The notes below the pieces were generated by a model that was not told the origin of the DNA, did no database searches, and saw nothing but the letters and a program-made list of their open reading frames with translations. From NCBI GenBank assembly GCA_041394185.1, contig JAWKIQ010000001.1:1581049-1645048 (forward strand): a stretch of DNA of 64,000 nt. The letters run 5' to 3'. The position numbers and the translations under genes were made by a program. The DNA is from Acidimicrobiales bacterium (lineage in GTDB: Bacteria > Actinomycetota > Acidimicrobiia > Acidimicrobiales > Poriferisodalaceae). This document shows, piece by piece, positions 38,380 to 45,718 of this stretch. Every line of letters starts with the position of its first letter. Within the stretch, counting starts at the first letter, position 1.

Positions 38380-38880
38380 TCACGCGAAATCGCCGTTGGC
38401 GCGTCTGAAGCCGCCAAAGGCCTCGGTGACCGACGCCGTCTCCCTTGGGCCCAGTCCGTCCAGACCAAAGTGGATGTCTGCCAGCGCCACAGCCGCCCGG
38501 GCGGCGGCCTCGCGCCCCGGCTCTAGAATCCTGGCCAGCGTCGCACGACCATCGGTGGGGTGGGCGACCCGCTCGACGAGCCCATCGGCTTCGAGGCGAC
38601 CGATGGTGTTGGTGACCGACGCAGCGTTGACCTGCAAACGATCGCCGATCTTGCCCATCGGCAGCTGACCCTCGCGGGTGAAACTCAGCAACGCCAAGAC
38701 CTCGAATCGGCTGAAGTTGAGCCCCAACGGCTTCAGGGCAGCATCGATGCGAGCGGTCATCACCTGGTGCACACGGGTGATCGACGTGGCGGCTGCCATC
38801 GAATCCACCGCTCCCCAACCAAACCGGCGCCAGTTGCCAACGGCCAGCTCGACGGGATCCTGGGCTACACTCGTCTGCAT
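38380..38880 (-). CDS. MarR family transcriptional regulator
   Basis: A 166-residue winged-helix regulator: TARIDAALKPLGLNFSRFEVLALL, then the recognition region GKIGDRLQVNAASVTNTIGRLEADGLVER and the wing HPTDGRATLARILEPG. It is divergent from the acyl-CoA mutase operon. A near-perfect 24-bp palindrome lies between them and overlaps its own -10, so it probably represses both. An acyl-CoA or the free acid would be a natural ligand (inference). Confidence 0.9.
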   Translation of the reverse strand: MQTSVAQDPVELAVGNWRRFGWGAVDSMAAATSITRVHQVMTARIDAALKPLGLNFSRFEVLALLSFTREGQLPMGKIGDRLQVNAASVTNTIGRLEADGLVERVAHPTDGRATLARILEPGREAAARAAVALADIHFGLDGLGPRETASVTEAFGGFRRANGDFA

Positions 38881-38883
38881 GGC

Positions 38884-38907
38884 GTTTACTTTAACGTCAA
38901 AGTAAAC
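38884..38907. promoter_or_regulatory. Operator palindrome between marR and the mutase operon
   Basis: GTTTACTTT-N6-AAAGTAAAC, with 9-bp perfect arms around AACGTC. The right-hand TAAAGT on the minus strand (38888-38893) is the -10 of the MarR gene, 7 bp before its ATG. Binding would block MarR transcription and, on the other strand, the mutase promoter. Confidence 0.8.
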
Positions 38908-38925
38908 GGGCCGGGAGATCTGCTG

Positions 38926-40554
38926 ATGACCGACGACGCACGTAAACAATGGCAGGAGGCCTACGAGGCCTCGCAGCTGCGAGACATTCCGTTCGAGACG
39001 ATGTCGGGCGTTCCGCTCGATCCCATCTACGGCGACGGCCCCTATCCCGGCCAGTATCCGTTCACCCGCGGCGTTCACGCGTCGATGTACCGCTCACGCC
39101 TTTGGACCATGCGCATGTTCGCCGGGTTCGGCACCGCCGAAGACACCAACGCCCGCTTCAAAGAGTTGCTGCGCGCCGGCGGCACCGGCCTTTCGACAGC
39201 GTTCGACATGCCAACGCTCATGGGGCGCGACTCGGACAGCCCCTGGTCGCTGGGCGAGGTCGGCAGGGCGGGCGTGGCCATTGACACCCTGGCCGACATG
39301 GAAGACCTGTTCGCCGACATCGACCTCAGCGGCGTGTCGACGTCGATGACCATCAACGGGCCTGCCGCCACCGCCTTGGCCATGTACCTGAGCGTCGCCG
39401 AAAAGAACGGCGTCCAGCGCGCACAGCTGTCGGGCACCATCCAGAACGACATCTTGAAGGAGTACCAGGCGCAAAAGGAGTACATCTATCCGCCGCGGCC
39501 CTCCATGCGCATCGTCACCGACATGGTCAAGTTCACGACGGCCGAGATGCCCAGGTGGAACCCCATCTCGATCTCGGGCTATCACATCCGCGAAGCCGGG
39601 GCCACGGCCGCACAGGAGCTGGCCTTCACCCTCGCCAACGGGTTCGCCTATGTCGAGGCCGCACTGGCCGCCGGCGAAGACATCAACGCCTTCGGCAAAC
39701 GACTGTCGTTCTTCTTCAACAGCCACAGCGACTTCTTCGAAGAGATCGGCAAGTTCCGTGCCGCCCGCCGCATCTGGGCTCGCTGGATGAAGGAACGCTA
39801 CGGAGCCACCGACGAGCGGGCCATGTTGTGCCGCTTCCACACCCAGACCGCCGGTGTTTCCCTGACCGCACAACAGCCCGAGATCAACATCGCCCGGGTC
39901 GCCATCCAAGCCCTGGCCGGCGCGCTCGGCGGCACCCAGAGCCTCCACACCGACAGCTTCGACGAGGCGTTGGCGCTGCCCACCGACAAGGCGGCCCGCA
40001 TCGCCCTGCGCACACAGCAGATCGTGGCGCACGAGACCGGCGCGGCCTCGGTGATCGATCCGCTCGGCGGGGCCCCGTTCGTCGAGTGGATGACCGACGA
40101 GATGGAGCGCCAGGCCGAGGAGATCTTCGCCAAGCTCGACGACATGGGCAACGGGTCGATCCTCGAGGGCGTCTACGCAGGCATCGAGAACGGCTACTTC
40201 GTGGGCGAGATCGCCGACTCTGCCTATCGCTTCGAGCGTGAGGTCAACGCCGGACGGCGCATCATCGTCGGGGTCAACGCCTTCACCGACGGCGACGAGG
40301 GCCAGCAGAATCTGCTGCGCATCGACCAGGCCACCGAGGAGTACCAGCGCAAGCGCCTCGACAAGGTCAAGCGCGAGCGCAACCAATCAGCCGTCGACCA
40401 GGCGCTTGCGGCACTCACCACCGCAGCCGGCGACTCCAACGTAAACCTGATGCCGCACATCATCGAGGCCGTTCGCACTTATGCGACCCTCGAGGAGATC
40501 GCCATGGCGATGGAGAAGGTGTTCGGCACCTATGTCGAGAAGGCCATCGTCTAG
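38926..40554 (+). CDS. Acyl-CoA mutase large subunit (methylmalonyl-CoA mutase family)
   Basis: A 542-residue B12-dependent mutase barrel without the cobalamin domain, which is the separate gene downstream. Family stretches: YPFTRGVHASMYRSRLWTMR, GLSTAFDMPTLMGRDSD, LSGTIQNDILKEYQ, YIYPPRPSMRIV (retaining the Arg that binds a carboxylate in methylmalonyl-CoA mutase), ISISGYHIREAGA and GGTQSLHTDSFDEALALPTD. His51 stands where methylmalonyl-CoA mutase has Tyr89 (GPYATMY in the Propionibacterium enzyme), so the substrate may differ. GGGAG lies 8 bp before the ATG. Controlled by the divergent MarR gene; operon with the B12 subunit and MeaB. Confidence 0.92.
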   Translation: MTDDARKQWQEAYEASQLRDIPFETMSGVPLDPIYGDGPYPGQYPFTRGVHASMYRSRLWTMRMFAGFGTAEDTNARFKELLRAGGTGLSTAFDMPTLMGRDSDSPWSLGEVGRAGVAIDTLADMEDLFADIDLSGVSTSMTINGPAATALAMYLSVAEKNGVQRAQLSGTIQNDILKEYQAQKEYIYPPRPSMRIVTDMVKFTTAEMPRWNPISISGYHIREAGATAAQELAFTLANGFAYVEAALAAGEDINAFGKRLSFFFNSHSDFFEEIGKFRAARRIWARWMKERYGATDERAMLCRFHTQTAGVSLTAQQPEINIARVAIQALAGALGGTQSLHTDSFDEALALPTDKAARIALRTQQIVAHETGAASVIDPLGGAPFVEWMTDEMERQAEEIFAKLDDMGNGSILEGVYAGIENGYFVGEIADSAYRFEREVNAGRRIIVGVNAFTDGDEGQQNLLRIDQATEEYQRKRLDKVKRERNQSAVDQALAALTTAAGDSNVNLMPHIIEAVRTYATLEEIAMAMEKVFGTYVEKAIV

Positions 40555-40614
40555 CCATGGCCGCATTGAAAGGGCCATCGTCTAGCCATGGCCGCATTGA
40601 AAGGGCCATCGTCT
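40543..40614. repeat. 31-bp tandem duplication spanning the mutase stop
   Basis: Two perfect 31-bp copies (40543-40573, 40574-40604) beginning GCCATCGTCTAGCC, plus the first 10 bases of a third (40605-40614). Collapsing the copies would leave the mutase stop TGA overlapping the ATG of the B12 subunit (TGATG). The duplication has therefore pulled the two genes apart and put a TAG in place of the TGA. Confidence 0.85.
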
Positions 40615-40615
40615 G

Positions 40616-41017
40616 ATGAGTGATTCACCCGAGCAGATCAGGGTCGTGTTGGCCAAGCTGGGGCTCGATGGCCACGATCGTGGCATCAAGGTCGTGGCCC
40701 GGATGCTTCGCGACGCCGGCATGGAGGTCATCTACCTGGGCTTGCGCCAAACCACAGACAGCATCGTGGCCGCCGTCGAACAAGAAGACGCCGACGCGGT
40801 GGGGTTGTCCATGCACAACGCCGGTCACCTCACTTTGGCACCGGCCATGCTGGCGGCCCTCGACGCCGCTGGGCTCGACGTTCCGGTGGTGGTGGGGGGC
40901 ATCATCCCCGATGCCGACGTTCCGATTCTGCAGGAGGCTGGGGTCGCAGCGATCCTGGGCCCGGGCGCGTCTGCCGAGGAGGTCGTCGCGACCGTTCGGG
41001 GTGTGGTGAAGTCTTGA
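40616..41017 (+). CDS. Cobalamin-binding small subunit of acyl-CoA mutase
   Basis: A 133-residue Rossmann-type B12-binding domain with the DxHxxG-type motif LGLDGHDRGIKVVARML (the His ligates cobalt), then EVIYLGLRQTTDSIVAA, VGLSMHNAGHLT, VVVGGIIPDADVPILQEAG and LGPGASAEEVV. It forms the heteromeric mutase with the subunit encoded just upstream. The 3' end overlaps the TTG start of the MeaB gene. Confidence 0.93.
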   Translation: MSDSPEQIRVVLAKLGLDGHDRGIKVVARMLRDAGMEVIYLGLRQTTDSIVAAVEQEDADAVGLSMHNAGHLTLAPAMLAALDAAGLDVPVVVGGIIPDADVPILQEAGVAAILGPGASAEEVVATVRGVVKS

Positions 41018-41979
41018 GCTCCATCCGGTCGTTGCCCGTCGACGAACTGGTCGATCTCGCTGTCGGCGGAGACCGGCGAGCGATCGGCCGGCTGCTGACG
41101 CTGGTCGAGCGAAACGGGTCCGAAGCCGACGTCGCGGCCCGGCGCCTGCATGCCCATGGCAAGGGAAGCCACGTCATCGGCATCACCGGTGCACCCGGGG
41201 CCGGCAAGTCGACTCTGGTCGGCGAGCTCGTCCAGCAGATGGTGCAGCGCGGTGCTTCGCCTGCGGTCGTGGCCGTCGATCCGTCTTCGCCGCTGACCGG
41301 TGGGGCGATTCTCGGCGACAGGGTCCGCATGGCCGAGCTGACCGAGGCGTTCATTCGGTCCATGGCCACCCGCGGACACGCCGGAGGCCTTGCGCTGGCG
41401 ATACCGGGGGCGGTCAGGGTGTTCGACGCCGTTGGTTATGACCCGGTCATCATAGAGACCGTTGGGGTGGGGCAGGTAGAGGTCGATGTCACGGCGGCCG
41501 CAGACACCACAGTTGTGGTGGTCACCCCCGGAATGGGCGATGCCGTTCAGGCCAACAAGGCGGGCTTGCTCGAGGTTGCCGACATCTTCGTGGTCAACAA
41601 GGCCGATCGGCCGGGTGCCTCCGACACCAGGCGCGACCTCGAGCTCATGCTCGAGCTGAGCCACGTGACCGGCCAAGAAGACGCCTCGTACCGGCCGCCC
41701 ATCCTGATGACCAACTCGCTGGAGGGCGAAGGACACGCCCTGGTCATCGATGCCATCGAAGCCCATCACCGTCACCTGGTCGAATCGGGCGGTCTCGAGC
41801 TTCGACGGCGCCGCCGGGTCGAGTTCGAGATCGAGAGCCGGCTCAATACCGTCTTCGAGCGACGGGTCGCCGAACTGAAGACCGACCAGCGCTGGGCCGA
41901 CATCATCGACTCGGCCGCCGCGGGTCAGATCGCCCCACCCGAGGCTTCGGTTCGCGTCGCCGACATGCTGCTCCACTGA
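41014..41979 (+). CDS. meaB: Methylmalonyl-CoA mutase-associated GTPase chaperone
   Basis: A 321-residue G3E-type P-loop GTPase: GITGAPGAGKSTLVGEL (Walker A), VAVDPSSPLTGGAILGDRVRM, IIETVGVGQVEVDV (switch II) and FVVNKADRPGA (NKxD). MeaB proteins gate cofactor loading and rescue the B12 mutase. The start is TTG at 41014, in the stop of the B12 subunit (TTGA overlap), so synthesis is coupled. Third gene of the mutase operon. Confidence 0.94.
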   Translation: MSSIRSLPVDELVDLAVGGDRRAIGRLLTLVERNGSEADVAARRLHAHGKGSHVIGITGAPGAGKSTLVGELVQQMVQRGASPAVVAVDPSSPLTGGAILGDRVRMAELTEAFIRSMATRGHAGGLALAIPGAVRVFDAVGYDPVIIETVGVGQVEVDVTAAADTTVVVVTPGMGDAVQANKAGLLEVADIFVVNKADRPGASDTRRDLELMLELSHVTGQEDASYRPPILMTNSLEGEGHALVIDAIEAHHRHLVESGGLELRRRRRVEFEIESRLNTVFERRVAELKTDQRWADIIDSAAAGQIAPPEASVRVADMLLH

Positions 41980-42021
41980 TCCGCCGCCCCGCCCCCACCC
42001 CCGTCCCCCGTCCCCCCTTTC

Positions 42022-42072
42022 GAATCTGGGGTCACATCTGGTTCGCCGATGACCCGAACCCGACCCCAGATC
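42022..42072. repeat. Dispersed inverted-repeat element, copy C
   Basis: Left arm GAATCTGGGGTC (42022-42033), 28 bp containing GGTTCGCCGATGAC, right arm GACCCCAGATC (42062-42072). It overlaps the 3' end of the DUF559 gene, whose last dozen codons and stop lie inside it. Inverted relative to copy D. Confidence 0.75.
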
Positions 42073-42979
42073 CCGAGCGCGACCACAACAGCGAAGAGAC
42101 TTGCGCGACGAAGTCGGCGGAGTCGTTCAGGTACTGCTGCCACGTGAGGGGCAGCGGCGCCCAACCCAAAGTCGCCAGCTGCCGAATGCGGGCACGGTCA
42201 GATTCGAAACTGGCAGGGTTGTCATGCCAGGCCTTGCTGTCGAGCTCGATTGCGATCATCGCCTCTGGGTACGCGAGGTCGACGAAGATCTTGCGACCAT
42301 TGCCAAGCACCACCTGCACCTCGAGTTGCGGCCGAGGTAGTCCGCTGGCGGTCAACAGGTCCGCGACCATGTGGCTCCACACGCTTCGCGCCACCCGGGT
42401 CGTCTGATTCTCGGTTTCGAGCAGCTGCCTCAGCGGACCGCAACCATTGCGCCCCTGAACAGAGTGAATCACGAGCACCGAAACGAGATCTGACCACCGC
42501 AGGCGGCCGGAGCCGATCACGTTCTCCACAGCACCCCGAAGCCGAAGCGGGTCGACGACGGCCCCGACATCCAGAACCGTGCGAGGCAGCGGTGTGCAGC
42601 GAATCCCGTTCCGCTCGATGACCCTGAACAGATCGAACTGGCGAGACTTGTGGACGATTGCACCCCTGGTCGGCCTGTGCGTTCCGTGGGCGATCGACAC
42701 CTCGATCGGGGCCGATTCGAAGCCGTCGATTCCGTGCAGCCGAGCGGCCGCACGATGGCTGGCGACTCCTCCGCACGCCAAACATGCGGCCAGCAGTCGC
42801 GAGTGCCAGGTGTCACCGACGACGGCGTGGCGGTAAACGCCCGCGTACTGCCTCACCAGTTCGCCACTGCGACACAGCCGTGAAACGGTCGATGCCGAGA
42901 GCCCCAGATCGAGGGCCTCACGGCGGGTGACGACGCCGTGGTTGCGCCTGACATGGCGCAAGAAGGCCGCCGAAACCAT
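42032..42979 (-). CDS. AbiEi-antitoxin-like N-terminus fused to DUF559 (Vsr-like) domain
   Basis: 315 residues. The N-terminal winged helix and AbiEi-like region (GVVTRREALDLGLSASTVSRLCRSGEL, YAGVYRHA, ASHRAAARLHGIDG) is followed by a DUF559 domain (FVDLAYPEAMIAIELDSKAWH, DRARIRQLATLGWAPLPLTW), which has a PD-(D/E)XK/Vsr-type endonuclease fold. Such fusions are common orphan genes in actinobacteria, with no proven toxin partner, and none is seen beside it here. The C-terminus from about SGSGVGFGSSANQM is encoded by repeat copy C. Copy D lies upstream, so the gene is bracketed by inverted copies. Confidence 0.82.
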   Translation of the reverse strand: MVSAAFLRHVRRNHGVVTRREALDLGLSASTVSRLCRSGELVRQYAGVYRHAVVGDTWHSRLLAACLACGGVASHRAAARLHGIDGFESAPIEVSIAHGTHRPTRGAIVHKSRQFDLFRVIERNGIRCTPLPRTVLDVGAVVDPLRLRGAVENVIGSGRLRWSDLVSVLVIHSVQGRNGCGPLRQLLETENQTTRVARSVWSHMVADLLTASGLPRPQLEVQVVLGNGRKIFVDLAYPEAMIAIELDSKAWHDNPASFESDRARIRQLATLGWAPLPLTWQQYLNDSADFVAQVSSLLWSRSGSGVGFGSSANQM

Positions 42980-43054
42980 CTGAACATCCCTTCGTTGCGA
43001 GTCGAGGGGAGGTGACGTTTCAACCTATTTCATGCATCTTCATTCCGCAACTCC

Positions 43055-43125
43055 GAATCTGGGGTCGCGGAAGAGTCATCGGCGAACCGAAACTGACCCC
43101 AGATTCGGAAACTGACCCCAGATTC
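43055..43125. repeat. Dispersed inverted-repeat element, copy D (double right arm)
   Basis: Left arm GAATCTGGGGTC (43055-43066), 28 bp, right arm GACCCCAGATTC (43095-43106), then a second right arm at 43114-43125. Its core reads GGTTCGCCGATGAC on the minus strand, the same as copy C on the plus strand. Confidence 0.78.
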
Positions 43126-43155
43126 GGCAGTTCGGGTGGGTGGGGGCTGGCCGCG

Positions 43156-43161
43156 TAGGGT
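43156..43161 (+). promoter_or_regulatory. -10 hexamer TAGGGT of the lysoplasmalogenase gene
   Basis: TAGGGT, then TCTCGG, then GTG at 43168. This supports the GTG start. Confidence 0.5.
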
Positions 43162-43167
43162 TCTCGG

Positions 43168-43782
43168 GTGTCCATCGTGTTGCTCATCGCCTGCATCGTC
43201 GTCGTCACGCTGATCGACTGGATCGCAGTGCTGCGGGACTGGGGGCGGGTCGAGGAGGTCGCCAAACCGCTGGTGATGTTGTTGCTGCTTGTGGTGACAC
43301 TGGAGTCCCTGGATGGCGCTCAGCGGACCGCGGTGGCAGCCGCGGTCGTGTTCGGCCTGTTGGGCGACGTCGCGTTGCTGAACAGGATCGACGCCTTCAT
43401 CGCCGGCCTCGGCGCATTCCTGGTGGGGCATCTCCTGTACGTGGCGGGGTTCGCGATCGAAGGCCTCAAACCGGCGCCCACGGCCATCGGGGTGGTCGCT
43501 GCGGTGGTTTTGGTGGGTGCGCTCGGCCGACCGATCATCGCGGCGGTACGGCACACGCCCCTGCACATACCCGTCGCCGTCTACGTGGTGGTCATCGCCG
43601 CGATGGTGGCGACGTCGATCGGAACCACGCGATGGGTGGCTGCCGCCGGCGGAGTGATGTTCGCCCTGTCAGACGCACTGTTGGGAAACGACCGCTTCGT
43701 CACCCCCCGCACCGACCGGCGCATCGTGGTGATGGTGCTCTACCACCTGGGCCAGTTCGCAATCGTCGGCGGATTGGCCTGA
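43168..43782 (+). CDS. Lysoplasmalogenase (YhhN/TMEM86 family)
   Basis: A 204-residue integral membrane protein with seven to eight hydrophobic helices. YhhN signatures: VEEVAKPLVMLLLLV (KP motif), FGLLGDVALL (GD), GAFLVGHLLYVAGF (GH..Y) and ALSDALLGNDRF near the end. Characterised members cleave the vinyl-ether bond of lysoplasmalogens. The start GTG follows TAGGGT by 6 bp. Its 3' end faces that of the enolase-superfamily gene. Confidence 0.85.
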   Translation: MSIVLLIACIVVVTLIDWIAVLRDWGRVEEVAKPLVMLLLLVVTLESLDGAQRTAVAAAVVFGLLGDVALLNRIDAFIAGLGAFLVGHLLYVAGFAIEGLKPAPTAIGVVAAVVLVGALGRPIIAAVRHTPLHIPVAVYVVVIAAMVATSIGTTRWVAAAGGVMFALSDALLGNDRFVTPRTDRRIVVMVLYHLGQFAIVGGLA

Positions 43783-43789
43783 CCGAAGG

Positions 43790-45025
43790 TCAGTCGAGGT
43801 CACCCACGGTGAGCTCATTGGCCGAATCGAGCACTCGTTGGGTCATTTCGAGATGTCGACCTCCAGTTGAGGTACAGGGATGTGCCGCCAGGACGTCGAG
43901 GTTCAGTTCGAGGCCCAGGCCTGGCTCGGTAGGGGCCAGCACGAACCCCGAATCCCACTCGAGGGGGCGGTCGACCACGGCGTCGTGGAAGTCGGTTCGG
44001 ATGGTCTCGAGAATCAAGAAGCTGGGGCTGGTGAATCCGACGTGGGCCGCAGCGGCGTGGGCCACCGGCCCGCAGTAGATGTGCGGAGCTACCTGGGCGT
44101 TGTACAACTCGGTAAGAGCTGCGATGCGCTTGAGTTCGCGGATGCCACCACATCGCCCCACATTGGGCTGAACAATCCGAACGCCGGCATCCAAGGCGGC
44201 CTTGAACTCGATGGCCGTTGTGAGCCTCTCCCCCGTCGCCACAGGAATCGACGTGGCCGCAGCCACCTCGCCGATCGCCGCCATCTGGTCAGGTGGGCAC
44301 GGCTCCTCGAACCACAGCGGATCGAACGCTTCGAGACGCCGCGCCAGGCGTATCGCCGACGACGTTGTCATCTGGCCGTGAGTGCCGAACAAGATGTCGG
44401 CGCGGTCACCTACGGCGTCCCTGATGGCCGCCGCGTTGTCCTGACAGCGCCGCAGCTCTGTGAGCGACAGCTCTCTGCCGCCCTGAATGGTGTAGGGCCC
44501 GGCGGGGTCTTGTTTGACCGCAGTCCAGCCCATGTCGACATAACGCGCCGCGGCGTCGGCGGCTGCCGCGGGGTCGTGGTAGACGTCGGGTGTGCCTGGC
44601 AGCGGCTGTCCACGATCGTCGACGTCGAGCGGGTAGAGGTATGTATAGGCCCGCAGCCGATCGCGCAGGCGCCCGCCCAGAAGCTCGTACACCGGCACTC
44701 CGTGCGCCTTGCCCAAGATGTCCCACACGGCCATCTCGATGCCGCTGAACACACCCATCGCCGTGACATCGGGCCGCTGGGTGAAACCCGCCGAGTACGC
44801 CCGCCGAAACATCAGCTCGAGCTGATGCGGATCGGTTCCGGCGATGTAGCGATCGAACATGTCGACGGCGGCGGCGGTCACCACATCTGGGCCGAACGGC
44901 ACCCCGTAGCACTCGCCCACCCCCTCGATGCCCGTGTCGGTAGTGACGCGCACGAACACCCAGAAAGCGCCGCCTATGCCCGTGGGTGGGGCGGTCACGA
45001 ATGTGTCGATCGACTCGAGCTTCAT
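43790..45025 (-). CDS. Mandelate racemase/muconate lactonizing enzyme family protein
   Basis: A 411-residue enolase-superfamily enzyme: an N-terminal capping domain (MKLESIDTFVTAP, GVGECYGVPFGP), then the barrel with WTAVKQDPAGP (Lys of the KxD/K type on strand 2), metal Glu residues in DPLWFEEPCPPDQ and PVATGERLTTAIEF, and a late His in QVAPHIYCGPVAH. The first metal-ligand position, normally Asp, appears as Thr in ILFGTHGQMT, with the His two residues on retained as in galactonate-dehydratase-like enzymes. Probably an acid-sugar dehydratase or racemase; substrate unknown. Confidence 0.85.
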   Translation of the reverse strand: MKLESIDTFVTAPPTGIGGAFWVFVRVTTDTGIEGVGECYGVPFGPDVVTAAAVDMFDRYIAGTDPHQLELMFRRAYSAGFTQRPDVTAMGVFSGIEMAVWDILGKAHGVPVYELLGGRLRDRLRAYTYLYPLDVDDRGQPLPGTPDVYHDPAAAADAAARYVDMGWTAVKQDPAGPYTIQGGRELSLTELRRCQDNAAAIRDAVGDRADILFGTHGQMTTSSAIRLARRLEAFDPLWFEEPCPPDQMAAIGEVAAATSIPVATGERLTTAIEFKAALDAGVRIVQPNVGRCGGIRELKRIAALTELYNAQVAPHIYCGPVAHAAAAHVGFTSPSFLILETIRTDFHDAVVDRPLEWDSGFVLAPTEPGLGLELNLDVLAAHPCTSTGGRHLEMTQRVLDSANELTVGDLD

Positions 45026-45121
45026 GCCTCCACCATCCCAGATCCGGCGGGTTCGACCGACAAACGCCAATTTGGCCGCGGCCGTATCCGCGGTGTGGCC
45101 GCGTACGTTGACACCATCACC

Positions 45122-45718
45122 ATGCGACGCACGGGCAACAGCCGATTGGCAGGAACCTTCGAACGAACCCTCGCCGCCGCACGGGCCGGCGAGGGTTGGG
45201 CGATGCGCGCCCTGTACGAATCGGTGGTGGACCGCGTGGCTTCGTACGCACGAGGCCAGGGTGCAGAGGACCCAGATGCGCTGGCCAACGAGACGCTCTA
45301 TCGGAGCCTCAGCCGTGTTGGCGAGTTCGCAGGTGACGAGGCCGGTTTTCGCTCGTGGGTGTTCACCATCGCTCACAACCTGATCATCGACGACCGCCGG
45401 CGGCAGGCCAGACGCCCTCAGTCGGTCGATGACGGCGCCGCGGTCGACCTCGCCTCGCCCGTCGCAGGGCCCGAGGCCGTGGCGTTGTCCAACTGCAGCG
45501 CAGAGGCCCTTGTGGCCGCCGTGCACGAACTGACGGACAACCAGCGAGATGTCTTGCTGCTGCGTGTGATAGCCGACCTGTCGCTGGACGAGGTCGCCAC
45601 ACTGACCGGTCGTCCGGTTGGCGCGGTCAAGGCACTTCAGCACCGCGGACTTGCGAGCCTTCGCCGTCGCCTGGCCGTATCCGAAACGTCCAACGCTGCG
45701 TTCACCAATACGCCATGA
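45122..45718 (+). CDS. RNA polymerase sigma factor, sigma-70 family (ECF-like)
   Basis: A 198-residue sigma factor. Region 2 is around YESVVDRVASYARGQGAEDPDALANE and FRSWVFTIAHNLIIDDRRR, and region 4 is ELTDNQRDVLLLRVIADLSLDEVATLTGRPVGAVKALQHRG. It directs polymerase to its own promoter set. The stop overlaps the ATG of a single-pass membrane protein (ATGA), the usual layout of a sigma factor and its membrane-bound controller. A GTG upstream at about 45096 is an alternative start. Confidence 0.9.
   Translation: MRRTGNSRLAGTFERTLAAARAGEGWAMRALYESVVDRVASYARGQGAEDPDALANETLYRSLSRVGEFAGDEAGFRSWVFTIAHNLIIDDRRRQARRPQSVDDGAAVDLASPVAGPEAVALSNCSAEALVAAVHELTDNQRDVLLLRVIADLSLDEVATLTGRPVGAVKALQHRGLASLRRRLAVSETSNAAFTNTP

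Noticed and set aside
42032..42979. Type IV toxin-antitoxin pair (AbiE)
   Set aside because: Only the AbiEi-like N-terminus is present, fused to DUF559. No AbiEii nucleotidyltransferase gene is adjacent.
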